Shown here piece by piece: positions 32,797-43,745 of a DNA stretch of 64,000 nucleotides. The first letter of the stretch is position 1; every line of letters begins with the position of its first letter. Origin of the DNA: Euphorbia lathyris (taxonomy: Eukaryota > Streptophyta > Magnoliopsida > Malpighiales > Euphorbiaceae); the NCBI RefSeq assembly GCF_963576675.1, contig NC_088918.1, positions 57,803,501 to 57,867,500 of the forward strand. Direction: 5' to 3'. Made by a program: the position numbers and the translations under genes. Below the pieces are notes generated by a model. It had not been told where the DNA came from. It did not search any database and saw only the letters and a list, made by a program, of their open reading frames with translations.

Positions 32797-33464
32797 CTAC
32801 CTCCGTTTCATATTACATGTCTTTTTAGAGATTCTTTTTTGTTTCATATTACATATCATTTTATATGATCAGTGCACATTAAGTCATCTTTTTTTTTCTA
32901 CTATAAAATACATGTTTACAAAAATTAATTAGAATAACAGACTTATTATAGAATAACTAAATATCAGAATCAATAAATAAAAGATAAGAATGTCTTTTTT
33001 CCAATATCCTTAATTTTTTTTTTGATAGAAGCTGGGACGATACAGTAGCAATGATCTTGAAATTCCAACTAGGTTGGCACCCCAAGAGCACGCACTGAAA
33101 ACCCGATAATATTAAAAATAAAATAAAAAATAAAAAATTGTAACACAGGGGGGAAACGGAGAAACAAAGTAACAAAATAAAATAACAAAAAACAAAAAAA
33201 AAACAAATAAATCAGCGAAATCTAAAGTGACCAACATTACAGATATCATCAAAAAGCAGTGAGTGGCAGAAGTGCGGAGCCGATTGCCACCACGTAATGC
33301 CGGAGGAGGAGGAGACACCGTAGCGTGCGGCATCAGTAACCCGATTACCTTCTCTGTAAATGTGGGTAATCATGATAGACATCTGCGAGCACTGTTGTAG
33401 ACATTTCAACCAGTCGCGATGGACGGACCAAGAAAAAACGACATGTAATATGAAACAGAGGGAG
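32797..33464. mobile_element. Stowaway-like MITE (TA duplication) carrying a LINE tail
   Basis: The left end CTACCTCCGTTTCATATTAC and the right end, read inward, CTCCCTCTGTTTCATATTAC are flanked by TA at 32795-32796 and 33465-33466. The CTCCCTCCGT-type end is characteristic of plant Stowaway elements (Tc1/mariner). The right half is displaced by the LINE fragment. Confidence 0.85.
33011..33438 (-). pseudogene. 5'-truncated LINE inside the Stowaway element
   Basis: The minus strand encodes SWSVHRDWLKCLQQCSQMSI, then ITHIYREGNRVTDAARYG. This is the end of the L1 RNase H domain, where the H-IYREGN-V-D motif is typical. The T-run at 33011-33021 on the plus strand is its poly(A) tail. Confidence 0.8.
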
Positions 33465-33875
33465 TAGCTAAAATAAAATTTATTATTTTCAATCAACATA
33501 ATTTTTACTGAAAAACGACAAGTTGAAGTCATCTTAATTACTACATAAATAATGAAATAGAATATAAAAACTTACGAAATATTTTTGTTTGGTAATATAA
33601 AAAAACTAGAGATATCATATTTTTGAAAGGAAATTTCATTAATGAGGCACAAGAGGGTAAAAAATATCAATTACATCCTCAATACATCTAGGTACAGAAT
33701 TAAAGACAACGGGACTATCGGCATAAAATATCAAAACTTGAACCACATAATTAGTTTATTTTTTTGAGAGGAATTAGTTTGTTTGTTTAGGGAAAATAAT
33801 TTTATAGAAAGGTGAAATGGAGGAAAAAGAAAAGAAAAAAAAAAGATAAAGAGGGGTATATTAGTCTTATAAGAA
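33465..33875. other. AT-rich upstream DNA
   Basis: Non-coding, leading into the promoter of the zinc-finger gene. Confidence 0.5.
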
Positions 33876-33878
33876 AAA

Positions 33879-34036
33879 GGTCAAAGTAAGAGTACTAAAA
33901 AGACCACGGAGATCACATTAAAATAAAAATAGTACACACACACGTTCCATTCAAAAGAGGGCAGTTAAGTAGATTTGGTGAAAAGTCAAAAGAAAAAAAA
34001 AACTAGTCAAACATTCAAAACTCAACGCCTATAAAA
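33879..34036 (+). promoter_or_regulatory. Promoter of the ZAT11-like gene: TATA box and three W-box cores
   Basis: TATAAAA lies at 34030-34036, 80-86 bp before the ATG. W-box cores for WRKY factors (TTGACC or TTGACT on the minus strand) lie at 33879-33884, 33984-33989 and 34005-34010. ZAT11/ZAT12-type genes are known as fast wound, pathogen and oxidative-stress responders, which fits WRKY input. The regulatory role here is inferred from sequence only. Confidence 0.6.
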
Positions 34037-34115
34037 ACAACATTACTCAACACATAATAATCTCACTTCAACCTCCTCCTTCTTCTTCAACTTATTAATT
34101 ACTAAAAAACCCCAT

Positions 34116-34625
34116 ATGGCCATGAAAAGAATACGAGAATTTGAGAGTTTAGACATGGCAAAATGCCTAATCTTTCTCTCTGAAAACAATCCCAGAAAAG
34201 TCATGAAAACCTCTGAAATCTATGAATGCAAAACCTGTAACAAAAAATTCACATCATTTCAGGCTCTAGGAGGCCACAGGGCCAGCCATAAGAAACCAAA
34301 ATTGACAGCTTCCGGCGAGAATAAGGTCGCCGGTGAAAAGGTGAAGGCGAAGAAACATGAATGCTCAATATGTGGGATTGAGTTTGCTTTAGGTCAAGCT
34401 TTGGGTGGTCATATGAGGAGACATAGAGCTGAAACGTTTCCTTCCTTTTCTGTTACGGAAAAAGAAGAAACGTTTCAATCCGTTTCTGTTTCGAAGCTTC
34501 CTGTTTTGAGAAGATTGAATAGTAGTAAGAGAGTTTTTGGTTTGGATTTGAATCTTACTCCTTTGGAGAATGATCTTGAATACTTGTTTGGGAAGATGGC
34601 TCCTAAACTTGATCATTTTCTTTGA
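34116..34625 (+). CDS. ZAT11-like C2H2 zinc-finger transcriptional repressor
   Basis: A 169-residue, intronless gene. Two plant-type C2H2 fingers occur: YECKTCNKKFTSFQALGGHR...H (residues about 36-58) and HECSICGIEFALGQALGGHM...H (about 88-110). Both have the invariant QALGGH DNA-contact motif. The N-terminal LDMAKCLIFLSE matches the L-box-like region of the family. The C-terminal LDLNLTPLENDLEYLFGK is an EAR repression motif, which recruits TOPLESS-type co-repressors. The order, spacing and tail match Arabidopsis ZAT11 closely, and length is normal. A second in-frame ATG two codons on (34122) could be the start used. The protein acts in the nucleus, probably in stress responses. It is the only clear host gene in the window. 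Confidence 0.93.
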   Translation: MAMKRIREFESLDMAKCLIFLSENNPRKVMKTSEIYECKTCNKKFTSFQALGGHRASHKKPKLTASGENKVAGEKVKAKKHECSICGIEFALGQALGGHMRRHRAETFPSFSVTEKEETFQSVSVSKLPVLRRLNSSKRVFGLDLNLTPLENDLEYLFGKMAPKLDHFL

Positions 34626-35050
34626 TTTTTTCAGTTTTTTGTATGTTTGTACAATCATAGATTTAGGTTCATTCTTTGATTTATTTGTTATGTATTTAGG
34701 GACATTCTTTGATTTATAAATTAATTATTTTGGTTTTTTCATTCTATGAATACTTTCAAACTTTTTTAGAGTTACTGGTGGCGTTGATTATGAACACGAA
34801 ATTGAGAAATAAACATGTACACAAAGAAAAAGAAAATTGATGAGGTTGGGTAAATTTGACTACATCAACCAACTTGGATGAACATCTGCATATATATAAT
34901 TCACTAGTAATTAATGTGCGGCAACCATGACAAATTCATAAAGTATTAGAAAATATTAGGGTTATATAAAATCCTAATTACATATTCATACATAAAAGCT
35001 TCTTTTACAAGAATTCTACTGTATATCAACCTTTTATATATATACTCTAT
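34626..35050. other. 3' flank of the ZAT11-like gene
   Basis: It includes the likely 3' UTR, with several gacattctttgatttat repeats near 34670-34720, and AT-rich DNA. No gene seen. Confidence 0.5.
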
Positions 35051-35059
35051 CATTATTTC

Positions 35060-35275
35060 TCTCAAATTGAGCATGGGTAGAATGAATGCTCAACTTGTCC
35101 TGAAGTTGTTCAAGCCGATGCTTGGATAGAGGTTTGGTGAGAATATCAGCAACCTGATTAAAAGTATGGAATTAGGAATAAGATCTTTCGAAACTCAATT
35201 CCTAACAAAAAAAACAAATCCACCTTAATATGTTTGTTTCATTGAGAAAGATATGATTTACCATAAGGTATGTGG
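35060..35275 (-). pseudogene. Degenerate Ty1/copia RNase H C-terminal fragment
   Basis: The minus strand encodes NQVADILTKPLSKHRLEQLQ, the end of copia RNase H. Further upstream, in shifted frames, is a decayed NETNIL..W stretch equivalent to the conserved ERTKHIEVDCH region. No other part of the element is visible nearby. Confidence 0.75.
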
Positions 35276-35447
35276 CAGAAAAATCGTTAGAAAGTAATCA
35301 CGGAGAACTACGGAGAGAAAACTATGGTTGTCATTTATGACACGTAAAACGATTTACAAAAACAATCCGTTTAACATAATTATCATTTTTTGTACCATTT
35401 ACAATATATATATAAATAATAGTAATATATGCAGAGCAATAGAAATA

Positions 35448-36329
35448 GGCAAAAAGCATTTTGAGGCCCTTGATCTTTCATTGTTTGGTGCATTAAGCCC
35501 TAAATCTTTCATTTAGATACATCGAGCCCCTGGTCTTTCATTGTTTGGTGCATTAAACCTTCAATCTTTCATTTGGACACATTGAGCAATTGATCTTTCA
35601 TATATGGATGTATTAGGCCATTCCGCAAATCAATTCATATATGGGTGTATTAAGGGTCTATTTGGTTAGGTTTACATAACTGCAACGTTTAGCATTTTCT
35701 TTGGACACTGCAGCATTTTGGAGCTTTTCATGAACAGTTGTTTGTAGATACTTGTTATTAACAAAATTATCCTTCTTATTTCCACAAAATGTGTTTTCTT
35801 TTTAACATTATTTTTATTTTTAGAACATAATTATCGAAAAACAAGGTTTCATTGCGTTCAATAAATTTTTTATTTTTATTTAATTATTTTTATTAATTTG
35901 TATAATATATTTTTATTTTATAATTTATTTGCTGATTAATTTAAAACATGTAAATATTAGAAATTTTAAATACAAATAGCAACATTTGAGTATAATTTTA
36001 CCAAACACTAATAATTAAACAGCTAATAACAAACAACCAACAACAACAAACAACTTACTACAACCGCAAACAACTAACATCAACAACAACATCTTTTAGC
36101 TAATAGTTGAATCAAACAGCCCCTTAATACACCTATATATGAATTGATTTACGGAAGGGCCTAATACACCTATATATGAAAAATCAAGGGCTCAATGTGT
36201 CTAAATGAAAGATCGAGGACTTAATGCACCAAGCAATGAAAGATCAGGGGCTCAATGTGTCTAAATGAAAGATTGAGGGCTTAATGCACCAAATAATGAA
36301 AGATCAAGGGCCTCAGGATGCTTTTTGCC
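35448..36329. mobile_element. Non-autonomous Mutator-like element, copy 2
   Basis: Same family as 21754-23011. The ends ggcaaaaagcat...tttggtgcattaagccc invert to gggcttaatgcacca...gatgctttttgcc. The 9-bp duplication atagaaata / atagagata (35439-35447, 36330-36338) has one mismatch. Length 882 bp, no coding. At 36265-36290 it preserves the target of the MITE found in copy 1. Confidence 0.88.
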
Positions 36330-36338
36330 ATAGAGATA

Positions 36339-38455
36339 CAATGAAGTATCATATTTGGACCCTTAACATTAAGGGGCTAATTTTCGCTTCATTGTTGAGA
36401 GTAATTTTTCAAAGTCCAACATGTTAGCTCCGCATGCTAAAACTTTATGATTTTGGTATGTTAGCTGAAAATTATAACATGTTTATACTTTTTTTATTTT
36501 TAGCTATAAATTATTTATAATTTTCATAAAATTTAATTTAGAAATTAAGTTATTTGAGTATCAAAAGTAAGAATTTGACGAAAATGAAAATGAGATATAA
36601 TAAATTTAGAATAGAACTCATATAAACCAACTCAACTACTTTGATCTATTGAAATAATACTACATCGGTTAAATATAAATCAATATTTGGGTACATCGGT
36701 TAAATATAAATCAATATTTGGGGTGCTACACGGGAAAATCTAACGATACTCAAAGGCGAAGCAGGTGGCCGGGAGGGCTTCGCTTATAGATCAAAACCCT
36801 CACTCTCTGCATTAATCCGTATGAGGAAATAAATTGACACTTATTCAAAAACTTTAAAACTATTATGATATTTATTCCTTCTTGAAAGAAGATGAGCTTT
36901 TACTGCATAGAAGTCGACCATGGTTTTTTATATATATTTTTTTATTTTACTGAAAAAAAGTTAGGTAAGGGTACATTTTATTAATTCGTAAGATCAGAGC
37001 AAATAAAAAACCTTGATAAAGATTTAAAATGAAATCTACAAATTACTTATTAATAAGAGCTAAATTTTAAGAGAGTGGAAAATCGAATCTCAAACTTATC
37101 AAGCATAAGACTAAATGAGATGTTAACCACACTATTGAAAACTTGAAAGAAATTAGGGGATTTTTGGCAAAATATAAAAAACGGTATCTTCCCTTATTTT
37201 TATAAAATTAAAATTCCTAAAATATCAAAATTATCTTCTCTTACTAAAGACCCTTTTCTTTTTATTTTCTAATCCCTTTCTTCATCATGTTTAGCTTTAT
37301 GATTTTTTCAATTGTGTAATAAGTTACGTATGTAGATAATATCTTTCTTGTCTCTGCAAATATTTCTTACTAATTTTTCGTTTGCCAGTGTTATAATTTA
37401 TTGAACTCTTCACAAAATAGTAATAAACGGTGGTCATTCAAAGTTCAGAAATTAAGAGGACTGGTGGTGCAGTTTTTCATTATTTTGGGGTATTGGATAA
37501 TTTCACTCGTTTGCACGTTTCTTGTGATAATATTAAAATAATCAAGCACTTAAGACTTTACTCTTTCACACACACTAATAATATTATAATATCACCGGCC
37601 ACACTTAATTGCAGTGGGCTATGGGGTTTAGGCCAACTCATGTCTACATCTCAAACATTACAATTAATATTTGAGAATAGTTTTAGCAAAATTCAGCTAA
37701 TTTTAAGCAATTTTCATACGACTTTCTGTCACTTTTATATGACATGTATTATTAATTTTTTTGTCTCAATAACTTTAAAGTTTCATAAAATTACATTTAA
37801 ACATGACTACGATTAATTTCAATTAATTTAACCTCATATTTCGCTGAAATCAGGTGAAAATGGTTGAAATTTTATAATTTTTTTTTTCCAAATCTTCAAT
37901 TTAACTATAATGGTTTAGAAAAGGCACATGTTAAAATGAGACACTCTAAATATGGGATCTTAGATAAATTGCAGGAGAAATTATAAGCGAAGGTGGATTC
38001 CGACTATGGGCTTGATCATGAGCTAACTGAAAAATAATGTGAAGCGAATATCTTACATGGCTTATGGTTTATTTGTGGGCCTCGACCTATCTCGGTCTAG
38101 ATGGAAAGATTGGCAGATAGGCTTGGGCTTCGACATCAGAAATTTAATAATAACTCAATTTTATCAATTTATAATCTACCCTTCAATTTTCCATAATGCT
38201 TCAACATTTTGTAAGGAATGATGTGTCCATATTATTAAAATAATAACCTCACTATTCATTTGTTTCACTAATGTGAAAAAACCATGCGGTTATATTTATT
38301 TATATATATGATGCTTCATTATTTACATTGCCAAATGGATATGAATTTCAACATACGTGTCTTATATTTTAAATATATTTATAGTTACACATGTGTGATA
38401 GGATTACAATTCAATATATTTTGAATTCAAACTACAATACAAGTGTCATCAAGAA
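36339..38455. other. AT-rich non-coding DNA with a 31-bp tandem duplication
   Basis: A two-copy 31-bp repeat (tacatcggttaaatataaat...) lies at 36661-36722. The 128-codon frame at 37430-37816 has no recognisable domain. The region may include a decayed 5' LTR of the following copia element, but no primer-binding site was found. Confidence 0.5.
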
Positions 38456-38459
38456 CTTC

Positions 38460-39596
38460 CCCATCCCGATTCACATAAACTATGGATTGGTTTATGGCGA
38501 AACTTTAGAGGTATGTCTCTGATAAAGCTCTCTTTTCTGCCAATTAAATTTGACACTTACAAGAAATGACTTGATCATAATATGAGGAAGTATATCAGGG
38601 AGATGTCGAATATGATCGATGAGTATATGAAGATTTACAAGATGATTGTGAAAAGGAAATTCAAACTATTATTCACTCTCTACAAAATATAGTTAGGAGC
38701 ATATGAAGATTCACTTGATCCACACTAAAGGTATCAAAACCTTCAATGATGGTGTGTTCAACCTTGAACTAGAGGAGGACTACCTTACATCGATTAAGAT
38801 CATATTGAGGCACATTATGTTAGTTCATACTCAATTAGAAACAATTCAACAATTAAGGTAAGAAGCATAAGCACTTCAATGGTAAGCGTAAAGAGCATGC
38901 CAATAAGCCTAAAAAATTGGAATAAAAAGGAAACAAGTAGCCCCATGACAGAAAGAAACTAAACATCTCACGAGTGAAATGTTTCAACTTCCAACTCAAA
39001 GGGAATTATGCAAAATATTGCACTATTCCTGAGGTACGTTCGATTAACTCATAAATGAGTAATATGTATGTATCGATTATTTTTCTTCTAACCTAATTCA
39101 ATCCTTTGTCGAGTTTCAATGGATCCCAGTCAAATCAAAATGGGTATATGTAAGCAACAACTCAAGAGTTAAAGTACGAGGGGTTAGAACTTTAATCTAC
39201 GTGGTGACCGAACTCTCCTTATGCATGATGTACTGTTTGCTCCCAAGATTCGAAGGAATCTGATTTATGTTACAACAATGTTGAATTTGGGATTCCATTT
39301 TTATTTTAAGAAACAGTTTAAAGTTGTGTTTGGAAAATAAGTTTTATGATTCTAGTTATATTTCTAATGGTTTAATAGTATTAGATATTGAAAAAAGCAG
39401 TTTCAATAATAATACTTTTTCCTTACATTTTTCCTCTTCTTTTTATGGGTGAAAAATAAAGTGATACTTAATAATGGCATGCTAAGTTAAACCACATTGG
39501 CCATGATCGAATAAGTCAATTAGATAAACAAGGTTTACTAGGTGATTTAAATAAAGTTGAGGTGTCTCCTTGTGAGTCATGCCTTAAGGAAAAAAT
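38460..39596 (+). pseudogene. Decayed Ty1/copia gag and pre-integrase region
   Basis: In shifting frames: REMSNMIDEYMKIYKMIVK, a relic zinc knuckle KCFNFQLKGNYAKYC (second C and the H lost), LLMHDVLFAPKIRRNLIYVT, and KLNHIGHDRISQLDKQGLL...SPCESCLKEKI, which is the GAG-pre-integrase zinc-binding segment. The sequence stops at 39596 where a CACTA-like end begins. Many stops and frame changes show old age. Confidence 0.75.
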
Positions 39597-40447
39597 CATT
39601 ACGCCACAACCCCCTTTAGACGACGGTTAGAAACCGTCGTCCCGCGAGATATAAATCTGTCACAAGGCTTGCTGCCGTCTGTTGCACCTTCAGACGACGG
39701 TTAGGTTCTATCATTTGAAGATACTATACATGACATCAGCCTAGTTTCGTACTGTCATATGAATATTGTTACGATGCATCTTTTTATTTATTAACGTCAC
39801 CTTTAATGTCATCACATGACATACTAATAATTAAAAATGTCAAGTAGCTATATGGAAAATTGGCATATTGGTATTCGTGGTGACAGTTTTTATAATAATT
39901 TCTGTCGTAGTAACTTGTATCAGATGGCATAGGTCTTAATCAATCATGTCAATAGATTTATTTTAGATGACAGATTCTTTTATTTTAATGTCTTTTTATT
40001 GTTGTTTAGATGATATTTTTTTAACCGTAAATGTCACTCCTTGCCTTCTTCTTCGAATGAATCTGGAAATAACAACAATCAAATGAAAAAGAATTTCTGT
40101 ATATCAATGATTTTAATTTTATTGGAGACTAATGCTCATAATCTGTTTACATTTGAACTACACAAATTTCTGAATGTAGTAAGGTAAAAAAAATAAGCAA
40201 TGTACATCTCCAAATCTGTCAATGTGTCAAACTTTCAAGAGGCGTGGTGGTGTTGATTGGAAGCCAAATCCAACTTGATCTGCAGCATATCTAAGTCATC
40301 ATTTCCTAAAATCTCCAAAGTCTTGATATCTACAAAACCAATTGATAATGCTCATTAATTACATACCGTATACAGATAGACCTAATTAATCTTGTTTTAC
40401 CCTTTCTCCATTCTGAGACCCTTCACTTACCCACCCACATTATAAAT

Positions 40448-41159
40448 ATGAAGCGCTTAACAATTCTCAAGAGTCATCCAGGGAAACCTAACACTATACT
40501 TACTCTAGTTATATCGAGCATGGATATACTTATAAGGAACCTCTATCGTAATGTTGAGTTTCAGATTGCCCTACTCCGATATGAGGCACCCAGGTGGCTT
40601 GTCAATATATATGCAGGTCTTGACTGTCGGTAATGGACTACCGTGATGAAGGGCCCTCCAAACACCCCTTATGAAGGATGTGTATTCATAGTCCACATGG
40701 ACTTCTCTGTCGATTTCCCCTCCACACCGCCAATTGTAAGAACATGCATAAACTTGTTAACACACATAAATGAGTTCGTATATATGCAAATACACTCATG
40801 ACATTACTATTGTTCGCAGGTCATATTCAGGACCAAATTTATTATCCTAATATCGGTCCCTTGGGGCATGTTTCTATGCCCCAGCTACTTGATCGCCTTG
40901 CTCATAGTATTGTCATGGTAAGATGATGCTATAAATCTATGCATTTGGGGTCTAATTTATATATTTATGTTTGGGGTCTAATTTAATTTATCTATGCATT
41001 TTATAGTTGTTGTGGAATATTTATGGACTACTGGTAGAGCCCTTCATTGAGGGGTCATTTCCTGGCCGAGAGCGAATTGCTGAACGATACATCAGCAACA
41101 GGCTAGGTTATGTAGCAACTGCCAAGAGATGGACTGAAGAGCATGCAGGGGATATATGA
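40448..41159 (+). pseudogene. Ubiquitin-conjugating enzyme (E2)-like gene fragment, three exons, decayed
   Basis: Exons at 40448-40735, 40820-40917 and 41007-41159, with GTAAG donors and CAG/TAG acceptors. The translation has the E2 signature MKGPPNTPYEGCVFIV..., then FSVDFPSTPPI joined across intron 1 to VIFRTK. A YPNIGPLGHVSMPQLLDRLA stretch sits where E2 enzymes carry YHPNI and the catalytic ICLDIL. The C-terminal helix is YVATAKRWTEEHAGDI. Breaks: TAA at 40631-40633 and a one-base loss in exon 2 (98 nt). The HPN histidine is Y, and no cysteine is present at the active-site position, so it could not conjugate ubiquitin even if read through. The intact introns argue for DNA-level capture rather than retroposition. 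Confidence 0.75.
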
Positions 41160-41219
41160 TGTGTAAATAGCAAGCAAGGGGGGCATTATGATGTGACGTG
41201 CGAATAGCATACAAGGGGG

Positions 41220-41570
41220 GGCATGATGTGCGAATAGCAAGGAGATTTGAATGCTGGGCAACCATTGAGTTGGATGGTGTGGACTACTGGATGGGCATAG
41301 AGCCAATCTTGAAGAACAGAATGATTACTGATTACAAATGTACTTGGTAATCAATCTGATCTTCAATGTTGGCTCCATGCCCCTCCAGTATTCGACGCCA
41401 TTTAACTCTAATGGTTCCCCATCATCCAGATATCCTTGGTTACCATCTGCACATTCTTGAAGAAAGGAGATTTGGATGCCAAAGAAACACTGAGCTGGAT
41501 GGTGTGGACTACTGGATGGGCATATAGCCATTCTTGAAGAACAGAATGATTACTGATTACAAAGTAGACA
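41220..41570. repeat. Imperfect duplication of about 100 bp
   Basis: The segment starting aaggagatttg.atgc and running through ttggatggtgtggactactggatgggcat and gaagaacagaatgattactgattacaaa occurs at 41240-41338 and 41465-41563. Confidence 0.8.
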
Positions 41571-43350
41571 ACTTATTCAAGTAGACATATATATGTATAT
41601 TCAAGTGACGCATAACATGCTATAATAAGTAGTCAACTTATTCGTTTATATCTATTAAATTGAATTAGTTCTACTTCCTAACATATGTATATTCAAATAA
41701 CACATAACATGCTAAATTGATATGAAACATATGTCTATTCCTGAATCAATTCTACTTCCTAAACAGAACATAAAATAAGCCAACATGCTTCATACATAGA
41801 CACATAACACATAACATGCTAAATTGACATGAAACATATGTCTCATCAGCATAACTCATGTTAAAATAGAAAGGAATCAGGCAAGTTCATCATTTTCAGC
41901 TTTAAGAGTATGCATGATCAGCTACCTTCCTAAATAGAATATCAAGTAGACAACTTATTCGTGCATGTCTATTCCTTACTTATTCATAACATTTTCAGCT
42001 TTAAGAGTATGCCTAACATGCTATAACAAGCTTAGTCATAAACTTGTGTTGTTAGAATCACTATGTACTTGCCTAAAGCCACCACTATGTACCTGCCATT
42101 TGGATTGTACAGTTCATGATGAAGTTAGCATGGTGATGAAGTGTATGATACTGTCACCACAAGCTTAGTCATAAACTTGTGTTGTTAGAATCATACAACT
42201 TCATCACCATGTTAAATACTTTTCCATAAGCATAACAAGCCAAGTGACATGATACATAGTAATGGAGATTTAGGTTGACCATATGACTATGCTTCACAAA
42301 CCATATGTTGTAGGCATGAACATTATTTCACTCAATGAACATTCATAGCATAAGAGTATGGCCAATCACAACAACATCATACATGCATGTAACTAATCAG
42401 TTACATGCCCAAATGAACATTCGTACACATACTCAATCAATTTAGCTTCATAAACAGAACATCAAACAAGCCATGTTTCATAGACTTACACATATCAATC
42501 ACTTCTAGCAGTATAACTCATAGGTGTAAGAGTATTGCCAATCACAAAGAACATTCAAAGCTTTAGAGTATGCATAATCAGCCACATACGTAATGATCAT
42601 TCATACATAAACTCTATGAGTCCTAGCTTTCTAAACAGTTATATCTAACCAATCAGTTCATACCAATCATTTCATCATCACCCACAACATCATACATATA
42701 TGTAATCGTTCAGTTCAAACCCACATAACAATATATATACTCAAAATCATGCTAGTTTCCTAAATCAATGAGTTCTATGTTCCTAAACAGTACATCAAAC
42801 ATACTCAATCACTTCTAGCTTCCTAAGCAGAACATCAAGCATGAACAAGCCAACATGCTTCATATACATACATATACTCATTCAGATAATAAGCCAAGTG
42901 GAAGATATATTGCAAACCTATCTCAGCAGCACCACCTACAACAACATCATACATGCAACCAATCAGTTCAAACCAACATAACAACAATATATACTCAATA
43001 AGTTAAAGAAATCTTCCCATATGCTAAACGCAAGAACCGATTGACAATCTCTTCAGTCATCCTTCGCATGTACCATTCTTACTATCCTTGCAAATATTAT
43101 GTTCAAATAAAAAGAAATCGGAACATCTTCAGCAACCGACACTGTATTGCCCTAGGTTAAAAAAGATAAAGACCTAAGCTTTTCAGTGGTGAATCTAACA
43201 ATGAATACAATAAAATCAGTATCTAAGCGAGAGATCTAACCCTTTAAATCACAGGTCTGAAAAAATCAATAGATCCTTATTCCAGCTACTGAAATCGACA
43301 TACACAAAAGTAAATCGGATGAGAAAAAGAGAGTAAAGAACAATGAAAAT
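41571..43350. other. Non-coding interior of the CACTA-like block
   Basis: A low-complexity drift of recurring words (acataacatgct, catacatgcatgtaac, aatcagttca) with no frame. It looks like eroded short repeats. Confidence 0.5.
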
Positions 43351-43745
43351 CAATAGATACTTACCAATACCGTCTTTCAAGCTCACTGATTGCATGAATC
43401 AACCATGGAGATAGAGAGAGATGAGAGGGGATTAAGATTGCGTAACCTAGAAAATGGGGTTTTGGGTGAGATACAAGCTTTCTATACGAGCTAAAATTTC
43501 AGTCAAACCATCCAGCGCCTAAATTTGGTATATGGCCGCGTAAGTAAAATTTCGTTTGCCACTTTTTTTGTTTTCCGTATATAATGACAGTCATTTATTT
43601 CAGGTGTCATCTGATGAGTAAGTGAAATTTAACAAAAACGCACGTTTTCTTTAGATGACAGGCTTCTGTATTCGTAACGTCATCTGAGAATCGAGCGCAT
43701 TTTTTATTTCACCTTCAGACGTTGTATTCTTAGATAATGAGTTCC

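Larger units (their letters stand above)
39597..43745. mobile_element. CACTA-like DNA transposon block inserted in the copia element
   Basis: The left end reads CATTACGCCACAA, one change from the CACTACRCCACAA type of plant CACTA terminus. It is followed by a hairpin gacgacggttagaaaccgtcgtc. Both flanks carry scattered gatgacag/tgtcatct words, direct on one side and inverted on the other (39720-40020, 43580-43700), like CACTA subterminal repeats. A matching right terminus was not found near 43745, so the right edge is uncertain. The interior has an E2-like pseudogene and long non-coding sequence; no transposase was recognised. Confidence 0.6.

Noticed and set aside
37430..37816. 128-codon open frame on the + strand
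   Set aside because: AT-rich, no recognisable family, no promoter or splice support.
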